The position numbers and the translations under genes are program-made. A DNA stretch of 56,197 nucleotides from Pelotomaculum terephthalicicum JT. Its GTDB lineage: Bacteria > Bacillota > Desulfotomaculia > Desulfotomaculales > Pelotomaculaceae. Positions 26,978 to 35,640 of this stretch are shown piece after piece (positions within the stretch are counted from its first letter, which is position 1; every line of letters starts with the position of its first letter). Where the stretch lies: the NCBI RefSeq assembly GCF_022410535.1, contig NZ_JAKNBL010000018.1:1-56197 (forward strand). The letters run 5' to 3'. Under the pieces are notes generated by a model. That model was given only the letters and a program-made list of their open reading frames with translations, had not been told where the DNA came from and did no database searches.

Positions 26978-27006
26978 TTGGCAGTAAAAAAAGCCCATGT
27001 TAAAAT
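26978..27006 (+). promoter_or_regulatory. argH promoter
   Basis: TTGGCA (26978-26983) and TAAAAT (27001-27006) are separated by exactly 17 bp, just after the terminator. No ARG box is visible here. Confidence 0.6.
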
Positions 27007-27057
27007 AAAACGATAAATACAATATCCGCTGAGGAGAGGCTAAAGGAGGGTCAGGCT

Positions 27058-28452
27058 ATGAGCAAATTATGGGGCGGCCGTTTTCAAAAAGAAACAGATC
27101 GACTGGTAGAAGACTTTCACTCTTCCATTTCTTTTGACAAGCGGCTTTATAAATATGATATCAAAGGCAGCATCGCCCATGCCCGGATGCTGGGCAAAAC
27201 CGGAATTATTTCTCAGGCGGAATCAGAAGAACTGGTGCGCGGGCTGGAGGCGGTGCTGGCCGACATCGAAGCCGGGCGGGTGGAGTTTTCCGTTGGTGCT
27301 GAGGACATTCACATGAATGTGGAACAGTTGCTTACCGCCAAAGTGGGAGAAGTCGGCAAAAAGCTGCACACCGCGCGCAGTAGAAACGACCAGGTCGCTC
27401 TTGACATCCGCCTATATATCAAAGACGAAATAGAGCAGGTCGGCGCATTGCTTCGTCAGCTGCAAACCGACTTATTAAATCTGGCGGAGAGGCACGTTGA
27501 TACTATAATGCCCGGCTACACTCACCTTCAGCGCGCGCAGCCGGTAACGTTCGCGCACCATTTGCTGGCCTATTGCCAGATGTTCGGCCGTGATGAGGAC
27601 CGGCTGCAGGACTGCCGCCGGCGGGCTGACGAGATGCCTTTGGGAGCGGGTGCCCTTGCAGGGACAACCTTCCCCCTGGACAGAAAGTTTGTCGCCGAAC
27701 AGCTTGGTTTTTCGTCAATTACCTGGAATAGCCTGGACGCGGTGAGCGACCGTGATTTCGCGGTGGAGTTCACGGCGGCGGCTTCTTTAATTATGGTTCA
27801 TTTAAGCCGGTTTTGCGAAGAAATAATTCTCTGGTCTACCGCCGAGTTTTCCTTCATCGAGCTGGACGACGCCTATAGCACCGGAAGCAGTATGATGCCC
27901 CAGAAAAAGAATCCTGACGTGGCTGAACTGATCCGGGGCAAGTCCGGCCGGGTTTTTGGGGATCTGCAAACGTTATTGACCATGCTTAAGGGGCTTCCTC
28001 TGGCTTATAACAAGGACATGCAAGAGGACAAGGAAGCGCTTTTTGACGCGGTGGATACCGTGAAAAAATGTCTGCTGGTTTTCGGACGGATGCTTAACAC
28101 GATGCGAGTAAAGAGAGATAATATGGCGGCGGCGGCGAGGGGCGGTTTCACCTGCGCTACCGATTTGGCTGATTACCTGGTGCGCAAGGGTGTGCCGTTC
28201 CGCGAGGCTCACGCGGCGGTTGGGAAGGCGGTTTTTTACTGCCTGGGAAAAGAGCAAACGCTCGAACAGTTAAGCCTTGAAGAATACAAAAAATTTAGTC
28301 CTCTGGTGGAAGAGGACGTGTATGAGGCCATCAACATCACATGCTGTGTCGAGGCCAGACAGCTGCCCGGCGGTCCCGCGGCGGAGGCGGTGCTCGAGTC
28401 TATTGAAAAGATCAGGCAGCGTTTAGCGGGAACCAAAACCTCACAAAGATAA
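27058..28452 (+). CDS. argH: Argininosuccinate lyase
   Basis: 464 residues. It splits argininosuccinate into arginine and fumarate. The start [22 protein letters not shown], and the flexible signature [12 protein letters not shown] with the catalytic Ser are intact. AAAGGAGGGT precedes the ATG. It is last in the pathway and has an independent promoter. Confidence 0.97.
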   Translation: MSKLWGGRFQKETDRLVEDFHSSISFDKRLYKYDIKGSIAHARMLGKTGIISQAESEELVRGLEAVLADIEAGRVEFSVGAEDIHMNVEQLLTAKVGEVGKKLHTARSRNDQVALDIRLYIKDEIEQVGALLRQLQTDLLNLAERHVDTIMPGYTHLQRAQPVTFAHHLLAYCQMFGRDEDRLQDCRRRADEMPLGAGALAGTTFPLDRKFVAEQLGFSSITWNSLDAVSDRDFAVEFTAAASLIMVHLSRFCEEIILWSTAEFSFIELDDAYSTGSSMMPQKKNPDVAELIRGKSGRVFGDLQTLLTMLKGLPLAYNKDMQEDKEALFDAVDTVKKCLLVFGRMLNTMRVKRDNMAAAARGGFTCATDLADYLVRKGVPFREAHAAVGKAVFYCLGKEQTLEQLSLEEYKKFSPLVEEDVYEAINITCCVEARQLPGGPAAEAVLESIEKIRQRLAGTKTSQR

Positions 28453-28535
28453 TTGAAATAGCCAAGCCGTTTATCCTGCTTTTGCGAAAAGAACAATGTT
28501 TTTAAATTATGCGAAGTTCCAAGCAGCTACAGTTA

Positions 28536-28566
28536 TTGTCAACCTATATACATATTATAGTTGACA
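28536..28566 (+). promoter_or_regulatory. Upstream BirA-like inverted repeat over the bioY -35
   Basis: TGTCAAC (28537-28543) and GTTGACA (28560-28566) are perfect inverted arms. They differ from the downstream BirA half-sites (GTTAACC) mainly by T to C. The right arm coincides with the TTGACA -35 of the bioY promoter. Could be a second, weaker BirA site. Confidence 0.45.
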
Positions 28567-28589
28567 TATGGACCTGCTCATAATATATT
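28561..28589 (+). promoter_or_regulatory. bioY-bioD-bioA promoter
   Basis: TTGACA (28561-28566) and TATATT (28584-28589) with a 17-bp spacer. The transcription start would lie at about 28596, inside the BirA operator. Confidence 0.65.
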
Positions 28590-28591
28590 AA

Positions 28592-28622
28592 AGTTAACCT
28601 TTACCATGGGATTGGTTAACAA
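28592..28622 (+). promoter_or_regulatory. BirA (biotin repressor) operator
   Basis: AGTTAACC and GGTTAACA are inverted around a 14-bp spacer (half-sites 28592-28599 and 28614-28621). This matches the Firmicute BirA consensus TTGTTAACC-N14/15-GGTTAACAA. It covers the predicted start of the biotin operon, so biotinoyl-AMP-bound BirA would block transcription. Confidence 0.85.
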
Positions 28623-28642
28623 TATAAACGAGGGGGCCTGTC

Positions 28643-29209
28643 ATGAAAATATCTGTCAGAGAAATGACATTAGTGTCCATGTTTGCCGCTTTAACAGCGG
28701 TGGGAGCTTTTATCAAGGTACCCATCCCGTATGTGCCTTTCACTCTTCAATTTCTATTCGTCTTGTTCGCCGGTATGCTTCTTGGCAAGAGACTTGGCCT
28801 TTTAAGCCAGGTAATATATGTGATGGTAGGTTTGACCGGCGCGCCGGTGTTTGCCAGCGGCGGAGGCCCCGCTTACGTTCTCCAGCCGACATTTGGTTAT
28901 CTGGTCGGGTTTGCGGCCGGAGCATATATAGTCGGACTGGTGGTGGAAAGAGTGCCCGGCGATAATTTTAAAAAATATCTTTTCGCCGCTCTGGCTGGTC
29001 TTACGGTTGTTTATGTTTTTGGCGTTACGTATTTATACCTTATTTTAAACTTCGTGGCGCATAAGACATTCTCAGTTGCTCAAGCGCTCTGGATCGGGGT
29101 GGCAGTTTGCCTGCCCGGCGACCTTTTTCTCTCAATAGCGGCCGCGGCAGTGAGTGTGAAGGTTATAAGAAGTTATGCCGCCGCAGGCGGGATTACCGGA
29201 AGAGGGTGA
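28643..29209 (+). CDS. bioY: Biotin transporter substrate-binding component
   Basis: 188 residues with about six membrane segments. The family signature VPIPYVPFTLQFLFVLFAG and GLTGAPVFASGGGPAYVLQPTFGYLVGF is present. BioY captures biotin as the S-component of an ECF transporter. No BioM/BioN genes adjoin, so it would share a common energising module or act alone. It leads the operon under BirA. Confidence 0.95.
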   Translation: MKISVREMTLVSMFAALTAVGAFIKVPIPYVPFTLQFLFVLFAGMLLGKRLGLLSQVIYVMVGLTGAPVFASGGGPAYVLQPTFGYLVGFAAGAYIVGLVVERVPGDNFKKYLFAALAGLTVVYVFGVTYLYLILNFVAHKTFSVAQALWIGVAVCLPGDLFLSIAAAAVSVKVIRSYAAAGGITGRG

Positions 29210-29215
29210 TTTTTT

Positions 29216-29929
29216 TTGGCAAAAGGCTTATTTGTAACCGGAACTGATACCGGGGTGGGCAAAACGGTAATAACCGGCGGCCTGGCCGGAGTGTTCAGGA
29301 AAAACGGGATTGCGGCGGCGGCTTTTAAACCGGTGCAGGCCGGCGGGATCGAAAGTGAGCAGGGACTGCTGTCTGAAGACGCTCTTTTTTATCGGGCGGC
29401 GGCTGGCTTGCCGTACTCCGTCAGGGACATGAACCCTTGCTGTCTCAGGATGCCCCTCTCGCCTAATATAGCCGCGCGGGTTTCCGGGCAGGTAATCGAC
29501 CCGGCGGCTCTAGCAGAAGCATACCAGCGCCTGGCCGGCGAAAATGATTATGTTTTAGTTGAAGGGGCGGGCGGGCTCTGCGTTCCCCTGGTAGACTATA
29601 GCTTTACCATGGCTGACCTGGCGCACTTGCTGGGTATTCCATTGCTGGTGGTGGCCAGACCGGGACTGGGTACCATCAACCATACTGTTTTGACGGTCAG
29701 ACACGCCCAGTGGATGGGGTTGGAAGTTAAGGGAATTGTGATAAATGGCTACCGGAAGGAGCAGGCTACCTTAGCCGAGCGAACCAACCCCGAAGTTATT
29801 GAAGGGATGACCGGTGTGCCGATTCTCGGCATTGTGCCATACCTGCCGGAGACGAATGTCGAATTGTGTCGTGCCGGCGGTCTAGTAGAGATAATAGAGG
29901 AAAAAGTAGAGTGGCGCAGTTTAATGTGA
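29216..29929 (+). CDS. bioD: Dethiobiotin synthetase
   Basis: 237 residues, TTG start after GAGGGTGAT. It forms the ureido ring of dethiobiotin from DAPA, CO2 and ATP. The P-loop TGTDTGVGKTV, the FKPVQAG lysine motif and VEGAGGLCVPL are intact. Seven bases separate it from bioY. Confidence 0.95.
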   Translation: MAKGLFVTGTDTGVGKTVITGGLAGVFRKNGIAAAAFKPVQAGGIESEQGLLSEDALFYRAAAGLPYSVRDMNPCCLRMPLSPNIAARVSGQVIDPAALAEAYQRLAGENDYVLVEGAGGLCVPLVDYSFTMADLAHLLGIPLLVVARPGLGTINHTVLTVRHAQWMGLEVKGIVINGYRKEQATLAERTNPEVIEGMTGVPILGIVPYLPETNVELCRAGGLVEIIEEKVEWRSLM

Positions 29930-29943
29930 ATGGGGGAAAGTCA

Positions 29944-31317
29944 TTGAAAGATTATCCAGGCGAACTATTGGAACAGTGGGACCAGGAATACATCTGGCAT
30001 CCCTTTACTCAGATGCAGGAGTACGTGAAAGACAAGCCTCTGGTAATTGAAAGGGGAGAAGGGAGTTATCTCACCGACATTGAGGGAAAACGTTATCTGG
30101 ACGGGGTGTCCTCTCTTTGGGTGACTGTGCACGGGCATAATAAAAAGGAATTAAACAGCGCCATTGCGGAACAGTTGGATAAAATAGCCCACTCGACGCT
30201 CCTGGGGCTTGCCAATGTTCCCGCAATCTTACTGGCAAAGAAGCTGGTGGAAATCACGCCGCCCGGCTTGAATAAGGTTTTTTACTCGGATAGTGGATCC
30301 ACCGCGGTGGAAATTGCCCTGAAAATGGCTTTCCAATATTGGCAGCAAAAAGATGGCGGGGCTTTCAGCAAGAAAATCAGATACATCTCCATGGGGGAGG
30401 CTTACCATGGAGATACCATCGGCTCTGTTAGCGTTGGCGGGATGGAGATGTTTCATGATATATTCAGGCCGCTTCTTTTTGAATGTGTGCATGTGCCCGC
30501 TCCTTATTGCTACCGCTGCCCGCTGGGTCTGGCCAAGCCTTCCTGCGGCATGGCCTGCGCTCAGGCTGTGGAAGAGGTAATGAGCAAGAGCCACTGTGGA
30601 ATCGCCGCCATGATTATTGAGCCTCTTGTGCAGGGAGCCGCGGGGATGATCGTGGCTCCGGAAGGGTATTTGAGAAAGATAAGAGAACTGTGCAGCCGCT
30701 ATAATATTTTGCTGATTGCCGATGAGGTTGCCGTCGGTTTCGGACGAACGGGCAAAATGTTCGCCTGCAGGCATGAAGACGTGAATCCGGACTTGATGTG
30801 TCTGGCCAAGGGCATCACCGGAGGCTACCTGCCCCTGGCCGCCACCCTGGCCACTGATGAAGTATATCAGGCTTTCCTCGGGTCGCACTCAGAACGCAAG
30901 ACCTTTTTTCACGGTCATACCTATACCGGGAATCCGTTGGCCTGCGCTGCCGCGCTGGCAAATATCAAACTGATTGAGAGTGAAAAAATAATTGACGGGC
31001 TGAATGAAAAAGTTTCATTCCTTGAGCAGGGCCTGAAAAGATTTAGCGGCCTCGCCCATGTGGGCGACATCAGGCAAAAGGGTCTGATGGCCGGTATTGA
31101 GCTGGTGCAGAATAAAGATACCAAAGAACCCTACCCGTGGGAGGATAATATAGGTCACAAGGTGATTCTGGAGGCCAGAAAAAACGGCCTGGTAATACGC
31201 CCTCTGGGCAACATCATCGTATTGATGCCGGTGCTGTCAATGAGCATCCCGGAACTAGGCCGGTTGCTTGATATCACCTACCATGCCATAGTCAAAATAA
31301 CCGGGGAGGCGGACTGA
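29944..31317 (+). CDS. bioA: Adenosylmethionine-8-amino-7-oxononanoate aminotransferase
   Basis: 457 residues if it starts at TTG 29944 behind GGGGGAAAG; the frame is open upstream into bioD, and GTG 29926 is another option. This class III aminotransferase makes DAPA. WHPFTQM at the start, VSSLWVTVHGHN, YHGDTIGSVSVGG, ADEVAVGFGRTG and the PLP lysine in CLAKGITGGYLPLAA identify BioA. bioF and bioB are not in the window, so the operon covers the two middle steps and uptake only. Confidence 0.94.
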   Translation: MKDYPGELLEQWDQEYIWHPFTQMQEYVKDKPLVIERGEGSYLTDIEGKRYLDGVSSLWVTVHGHNKKELNSAIAEQLDKIAHSTLLGLANVPAILLAKKLVEITPPGLNKVFYSDSGSTAVEIALKMAFQYWQQKDGGAFSKKIRYISMGEAYHGDTIGSVSVGGMEMFHDIFRPLLFECVHVPAPYCYRCPLGLAKPSCGMACAQAVEEVMSKSHCGIAAMIIEPLVQGAAGMIVAPEGYLRKIRELCSRYNILLIADEVAVGFGRTGKMFACRHEDVNPDLMCLAKGITGGYLPLAATLATDEVYQAFLGSHSERKTFFHGHTYTGNPLACAAALANIKLIESEKIIDGLNEKVSFLEQGLKRFSGLAHVGDIRQKGLMAGIELVQNKDTKEPYPWEDNIGHKVILEARKNGLVIRPLGNIIVLMPVLSMSIPELGRLLDITYHAIVKITGEAD

Positions 31318-31331
31318 TGTTGATGTTCAGC

Positions 31332-31502
31332 TCAATAAAATGCAATTTCTAATACGCGCAGGAAGGCCAGGGTATACCCGATAACCAGGATTATAGCGAA
31401 AGCGCATAATTCACGCCAGAGTTTTTGACGAACCAGGCGCGGCGCGTCAAAAAGCACTATGGCGACAAGAGATAATATGAGAAGCGTAATGTTTATTAGC
31501 AT
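31332..31502 (-). CDS. Small two-segment membrane protein at the end of the gerA operon
   Basis: 56 residues from ATG 31502. Two hydrophobic stretches (INITLLILSLVAIVLF and CAFAIILVIGYTLAFL) flank a charged DAPRLVRQKLWRE loop. It begins 13 bp after the gerAC stop, so it is probably the fourth gene of the operon. Small membrane ORFs accompany some Ger receptor operons as accessory (GerD/GerKD-like) subunits. That role is inference. Confidence 0.65.
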   Translation of the reverse strand: MLINITLLILSLVAIVLFDAPRLVRQKLWRELCAFAIILVIGYTLAFLRVLEIAFY

Positions 31503-31515
31503 CTGGCAGCCACCT

Positions 31516-32736
31516 TTACGGCTTGGGTTCAGCCGATTTTGTGATTTTTCCGGTGCGGCGTATCTTCGCGTCTACCGCGATGTTCACTTCCAAGGTGGGG
31601 AATATTTCATCCCATTGATCCTCCAACTGTTTCCATTCCCTGGGATACTTCCGCCGCACCGCCTCGCCGAAGCCGAAGATATCCGCGTTTAGTTCTTGTG
31701 CCTTAATCACGGCGGCGCTAATCTCGTCCTCAATTACTGTCTTTTTTTGCTCCTCAAGTTCTTTTAAGACGATTGGTTTGCTAACATCCATTGTATCCGG
31801 CTGCTCTTCACCCAGGTTGCCTTCTTCCCAAACATCAATGTTAATAATTAAATTCCCGTCCGTGATTTCCGGCTTAATTTTACTCTTGGCCCGGATTATC
31901 TCGATCGCGGCCAGCTTGTCTTCTTTTTCCGGGGAAGAAACCACAATGATCCCGCTTTTTACTTTTCCGGTAACCCAGAGCAGTCCCCGGCTTTCCTTTT
32001 CATCCAGCCAGCCGGTCAATTTATAGTGACGGAAAACGGCTGTCTCCGATACTTTAAGTTCTTTTGGCTGCACTGCCGTTGTTCCGTCCTGATTAGATTT
32101 TCCCTCCCCTGCGTTCTCCTCATTTCCTTTACGGAGCACATGGATCACTGTGGCAACCGGGGCGGTGGTCTTGCTCTCCACCGCTTTTAAAAAATCAATG
32201 ATCTCCGTGGCGGGAGCCTTGCTGTGTGCCATTGTGGTTTTGACCATGCTATCAATGCCGTAGGCCCAAATTTTATTAATTCTCAGTTCAGTTTCCAGAA
32301 CCTCCTTGGCTTCACCTCCTTTCACAACTATAAGGTAGTCCCGGATGTTTGGCTCATGGTCGCGCTCATAGAAGTCTATGACTTTATCAAGGCCTTCCCT
32401 GGCTAGTTCCTCCCCTATAACAAGAACTCTCACTTCTGAAAGAAATAGTTTTTCCCCAACAACCATGGACAGGTTGCGGAAGGCGTCAAAAGCGGTAAAA
32501 CCTGTGCCGGTGTATACTGTCACCGCATTCATCATGCTACCCCCCCTGGCCAACGGGATGGCTTTGATTTCCCCGGCATCAACGACCTGCACCGTTACCT
32601 GTATTTTCCCCTCCTCTTCAGCTTTATCGGCACCGAATCCGGCGACAATTGCCCGGCGGTCCAGTTCCACCCTGTTCCAGCAGCCGGTCACAAAGAGATG
32701 CAATATCAAGAAGACAAGAAATAATTTAATTTTCAC
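31516..32736 (-). CDS. gerAC: Spore germinant receptor C subunit, lipoprotein
   Basis: 406 residues. The signal peptide ends with lipobox VTGC (Cys ~19) followed by WNRVELD, the invariant Ger(x)C start. TGTGFTAFDAFRNLS, RDYLIVVKGGEAKEVL and the C-terminal EAVRRKYPREWKQLEDQW are family motifs. It sits on the outer face of the spore inner membrane. Its start overlaps the end of gerAB by 11 bp. Confidence 0.93.
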   Translation of the reverse strand: MKIKLFLVFLILHLFVTGCWNRVELDRRAIVAGFGADKAEEEGKIQVTVQVVDAGEIKAIPLARGGSMMNAVTVYTGTGFTAFDAFRNLSMVVGEKLFLSEVRVLVIGEELAREGLDKVIDFYERDHEPNIRDYLIVVKGGEAKEVLETELRINKIWAYGIDSMVKTTMAHSKAPATEIIDFLKAVESKTTAPVATVIHVLRKGNEENAGEGKSNQDGTTAVQPKELKVSETAVFRHYKLTGWLDEKESRGLLWVTGKVKSGIIVVSSPEKEDKLAAIEIIRAKSKIKPEITDGNLIINIDVWEEGNLGEEQPDTMDVSKPIVLKELEEQKKTVIEDEISAAVIKAQELNADIFGFGEAVRRKYPREWKQLEDQWDEIFPTLEVNIAVDAKIRRTGKITKSAEPKP

Positions 32737-33826
32737 CGGCCGTTCCCCCTTTACCGCGCAGACAGGCGGCCACCAGCAGAACTAATGGCAAGACTGCTTC
32801 GACAAAAACAAAATAAGGCACTAATTTTACCATTTGCTCATATAAATCAGCAATATTCCCCCACAGCACTACCGAAAGCACGGTTAGCAACACACCGGCA
32901 GGCAGCACCAGAGCTTTGTACTCTTTTAGATTGAGCCATTGGGCCGTGGCCAATACAAAGCAGTAATAGAATACACTCACTTTTACAAACACGGCGATAA
33001 CCCACAATAGCAAAAAAAGAGGCTCCACCCTCTCAATCAGTTCGGCCAAGCTGACCAGCCTGGCCGCGAAGATGGCGGGAACCGGTATACGCGCGGCCAA
33101 CTCGCCCAGGACAGCTATAGTCGAAACAACAGCAAGCAACTCGCACAAGCTGATAACCACAAAGCTTTTGAAAATTATCCCCCTGGTCCGGCGGGTAGTA
33201 TTAAGATATGGTATAAACATTACCATCACGATAGTTTCCGCGAAATAGACCAAAGCGACATATGTTCCTTTAAACACGGGCAGGATTCCTTTCTCCAGCA
33301 CAGGTATAAAATTTTTAATTTCCATCTGCGGAAACAGCATTATTGCAAGGATAATCCCAATCGTCAGACTCACGGGCAATATTATTTCGTTCGCCCTGGC
33401 TATCACCTCCAGCCCGCTGCGGACAGCATAGGCGGCGGCAAAAATAATACCAATCAAAAAAAACACCAGAGGAGTTTCAGGCATAAAAAAGGTAATTGAC
33501 AGCTCGCCGAAAAACCTGATCGGGAAGGTATTAAGATAAAGGAAAAAAAGAACGTATAAAAATCCGATGATTTTTCCGGGAATACGTCCGGTCACTATTT
33601 CAGCGTACTCGACAATGGTTTTATCGGGAAAACGCATTCCCAGGCTCATTATAATACGTCCGACCACTATGCCGTAGACTGTAAGTAAGAGTATGGAGAT
33701 CCAACTGTCCTGGGCAGCTTCTTGATATATCATCGAAGGCAGAAACCCAATGGAGGTAGTGGACAGTATCGTTGTGATAACAAGGAAAGCGGCTTGCCTG
33801 TTAGATATTCTCCCTTCTTCAAGCAT
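32726..33826 (-). CDS. gerAB: Spore germinant receptor B subunit, permease-like
   Basis: 366 residues with about ten membrane segments, GerAB/APC-fold family (GRISNRQAAFLVITTILST, IGFLPSMIYQEAAQDSW). This subunit forms the germinant-binding pocket in known receptors. The ATG directly follows the gerAA stop codon, with AAGGTGG inside gerAA as ribosome site. Confidence 0.93.
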   Translation of the reverse strand: MLEEGRISNRQAAFLVITTILSTTSIGFLPSMIYQEAAQDSWISILLLTVYGIVVGRIIMSLGMRFPDKTIVEYAEIVTGRIPGKIIGFLYVLFFLYLNTFPIRFFGELSITFFMPETPLVFFLIGIIFAAAYAVRSGLEVIARANEIILPVSLTIGIILAIMLFPQMEIKNFIPVLEKGILPVFKGTYVALVYFAETIVMVMFIPYLNTTRRTRGIIFKSFVVISLCELLAVVSTIAVLGELAARIPVPAIFAARLVSLAELIERVEPLFLLLWVIAVFVKVSVFYYCFVLATAQWLNLKEYKALVLPAGVLLTVLSVVLWGNIADLYEQMVKLVPYFVFVEAVLPLVLLVAACLRGKGGTAGEN

Positions 33827-35470
33827 TTACTCATCCACCTTGTACCGGTGCGCCGGTTTCTTCTCCTCGTTCCTGGGTGGACTTGGAGATGAAACTACCC
33901 CTGCTCTCCGGGTATTTTTCCAACCGGTAACGCGGGGTCTACCGGTCATTACCCACCATGGGGCGCGGATGAACGTATCCTTCAAGTCACCTGGGCTTAG
34001 AGGGGCGGCAGGTGATAGGTAAGGCGCCCCGAAGGAACGCAGGGAGGCCATGTGGGCTAATACCAGGACAAAACCAAGAAACAATCCGAAGAAACCGGCG
34101 AACCCGGCTAAAATAGTAAAAAACAGACTTAGAAGAAGGTTGGTGTCGCTTTGTGGGGGGACCACGAAAGAACAAATCCCTGCCAGGGCAATAATTATAA
34201 CTGCCGGTGCGCTTACCAGCCCGGCCGAAACCACCGCCTCCCCGACCACTAAGGCCCCCACGAGGCTCACCGTCAAGCCCACCGGCCTGGGCAGGCGTAC
34301 CCCGGCCTCCCGCAGGATCTGAAAGAAAACTCCCATCACCAGAATCTCGCCAATCGCGGGGAAAGGCACTCCCTCCCTGGACGAGGCCATGGAGATGAGC
34401 AGGGGTGACGGCAGCACCTCCGGGTTGTAGGCTGTGATGGCCACATAAAGGGCGGGCAGTTCGGCGGTGATAATTACGCATAATAACCTGATCATTCTGA
34501 GTAATGAACCTGGTATATACCTTGAGTAATAATCTTCGCTGACCTGGAAAGATTCAATATAAAGATAAGGCACAGTCAGGACAATGGGTGTTCCGTCGGT
34601 AAAGATGGCCACCCTTCCTTCCAGGAGCTTTGCCGCCACCTTGTCCGGCCTTTCCGTGTTTCCGACAGTCTGAAATATGGAAAAGGGAGCGTCCTCAATA
34701 AATTCTTCCAGATAGCCCGACTCCAGCACGCCGTCAATATCAATTCTCTGCAGGCGCTTTTTCACCTCATCCACTAATTTGGTGTTTACAATCCCCTTGA
34801 TGTAAGCGACGCAGATGTCGGTTTGGGTTACCCCGCCCACTTGCATACGCTCCAGCCGCAAGTCAGGGCTTTTGATCCTCCGGCGCAGCATGGAGATGTT
34901 AACAGAAAGTGCTTCGACAAAACCCTCCCGGGACCCCCTGACTACAGTTTCAGTGTGCGGTTCTTCCACTGATCTGGTTTCAAAACCCGGCAGCTTCAGG
35001 ATAAGCCCTGTGTCTTCACCGTTGAAGAATAAAACTATGCCGGCTCCGAGAATCCCGTCCAGCACTGTGCGAAAATCGCCGATTTTTTTAACGTCGGCGA
35101 TACTTAAAACCTTTTCCTTTACCGAGTCGGCCAGGTCCTTACTCCCCGAACCGGGCGAGGGTTCCACATTGTGCATATCTATCATTAAGGCCCGCATCAC
35201 ATTTTCCCGCAGGGCGGTCTCATTGATTAATCCATTTATATAAACTAGCGCCACCCGGGTCCGGCACACGAGCAATTCTCTAACTACAACATCCATGCTG
35301 TTGCCCAGAGTATCTCTAATCATATTTAAGTTAACAGCCAGGTCCCTGGAAAGTTTCACGGTACCGGCAGGAGAAGTGCATGTTGAAAAAGATTTGTTTT
35401 TTTCCCGGCCGCGCCCAAGGGATAATAATCTTCGGAATACATTTCTGGCCATCACTTTGGTCCTCACCAT
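33827..35470 (-). CDS. gerAA: Spore germinant receptor A subunit
   Basis: 547 residues. A soluble N-terminal region (~1-290; VALVYINGLINETAL, VGGVTQTDICVAYIKGIVN) precedes about five membrane segments with the conserved PALYVAITAYNPEVLPSPLL block. A Pro-rich tail follows. The ATG at 35470 has no ribosome site; ATG 35452 lies nine bases after GGTGAGG and is the more likely start. The operon order A-B-C is standard for germinant receptors, normally expressed in the forespore; the ligand cannot be predicted. Confidence 0.93.
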   Translation of the reverse strand: MVRTKVMARNVFRRLLSLGRGREKNKSFSTCTSPAGTVKLSRDLAVNLNMIRDTLGNSMDVVVRELLVCRTRVALVYINGLINETALRENVMRALMIDMHNVEPSPGSGSKDLADSVKEKVLSIADVKKIGDFRTVLDGILGAGIVLFFNGEDTGLILKLPGFETRSVEEPHTETVVRGSREGFVEALSVNISMLRRRIKSPDLRLERMQVGGVTQTDICVAYIKGIVNTKLVDEVKKRLQRIDIDGVLESGYLEEFIEDAPFSIFQTVGNTERPDKVAAKLLEGRVAIFTDGTPIVLTVPYLYIESFQVSEDYYSRYIPGSLLRMIRLLCVIITAELPALYVAITAYNPEVLPSPLLISMASSREGVPFPAIGEILVMGVFFQILREAGVRLPRPVGLTVSLVGALVVGEAVVSAGLVSAPAVIIIALAGICSFVVPPQSDTNLLLSLFFTILAGFAGFFGLFLGFVLVLAHMASLRSFGAPYLSPAAPLSPGDLKDTFIRAPWWVMTGRPRVTGWKNTRRAGVVSSPSPPRNEEKKPAHRYKVDE

Positions 35471-35565
35471 TCAATAGAAGATAAAGTTATTATCTCCAAT
35501 AAAAAACTAATTACCCGTTAAATGAGAACTTTACATTATCGTAAAGTATTTGTGGGAATAGGTAA

Positions 35566-35608
35566 AAAAAGAGGGATTCCTTTTCAATATAAAGGAATCT
35601 CTCTTTTT
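35566..35608 (-). terminator. Bidirectional-looking terminator
   Basis: AAAAAGAGGGATTCCTTT pairs with the arm at 35591-35608 (one mismatch) around a 7-nt loop, with A- and T-runs at both ends. It ends the helicase/DUF155 transcript before gerAA. Confidence 0.8.
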
Positions 35609-35640
35609 CCCAGTGCGGAAAATATGTACTGATTTTTTAC

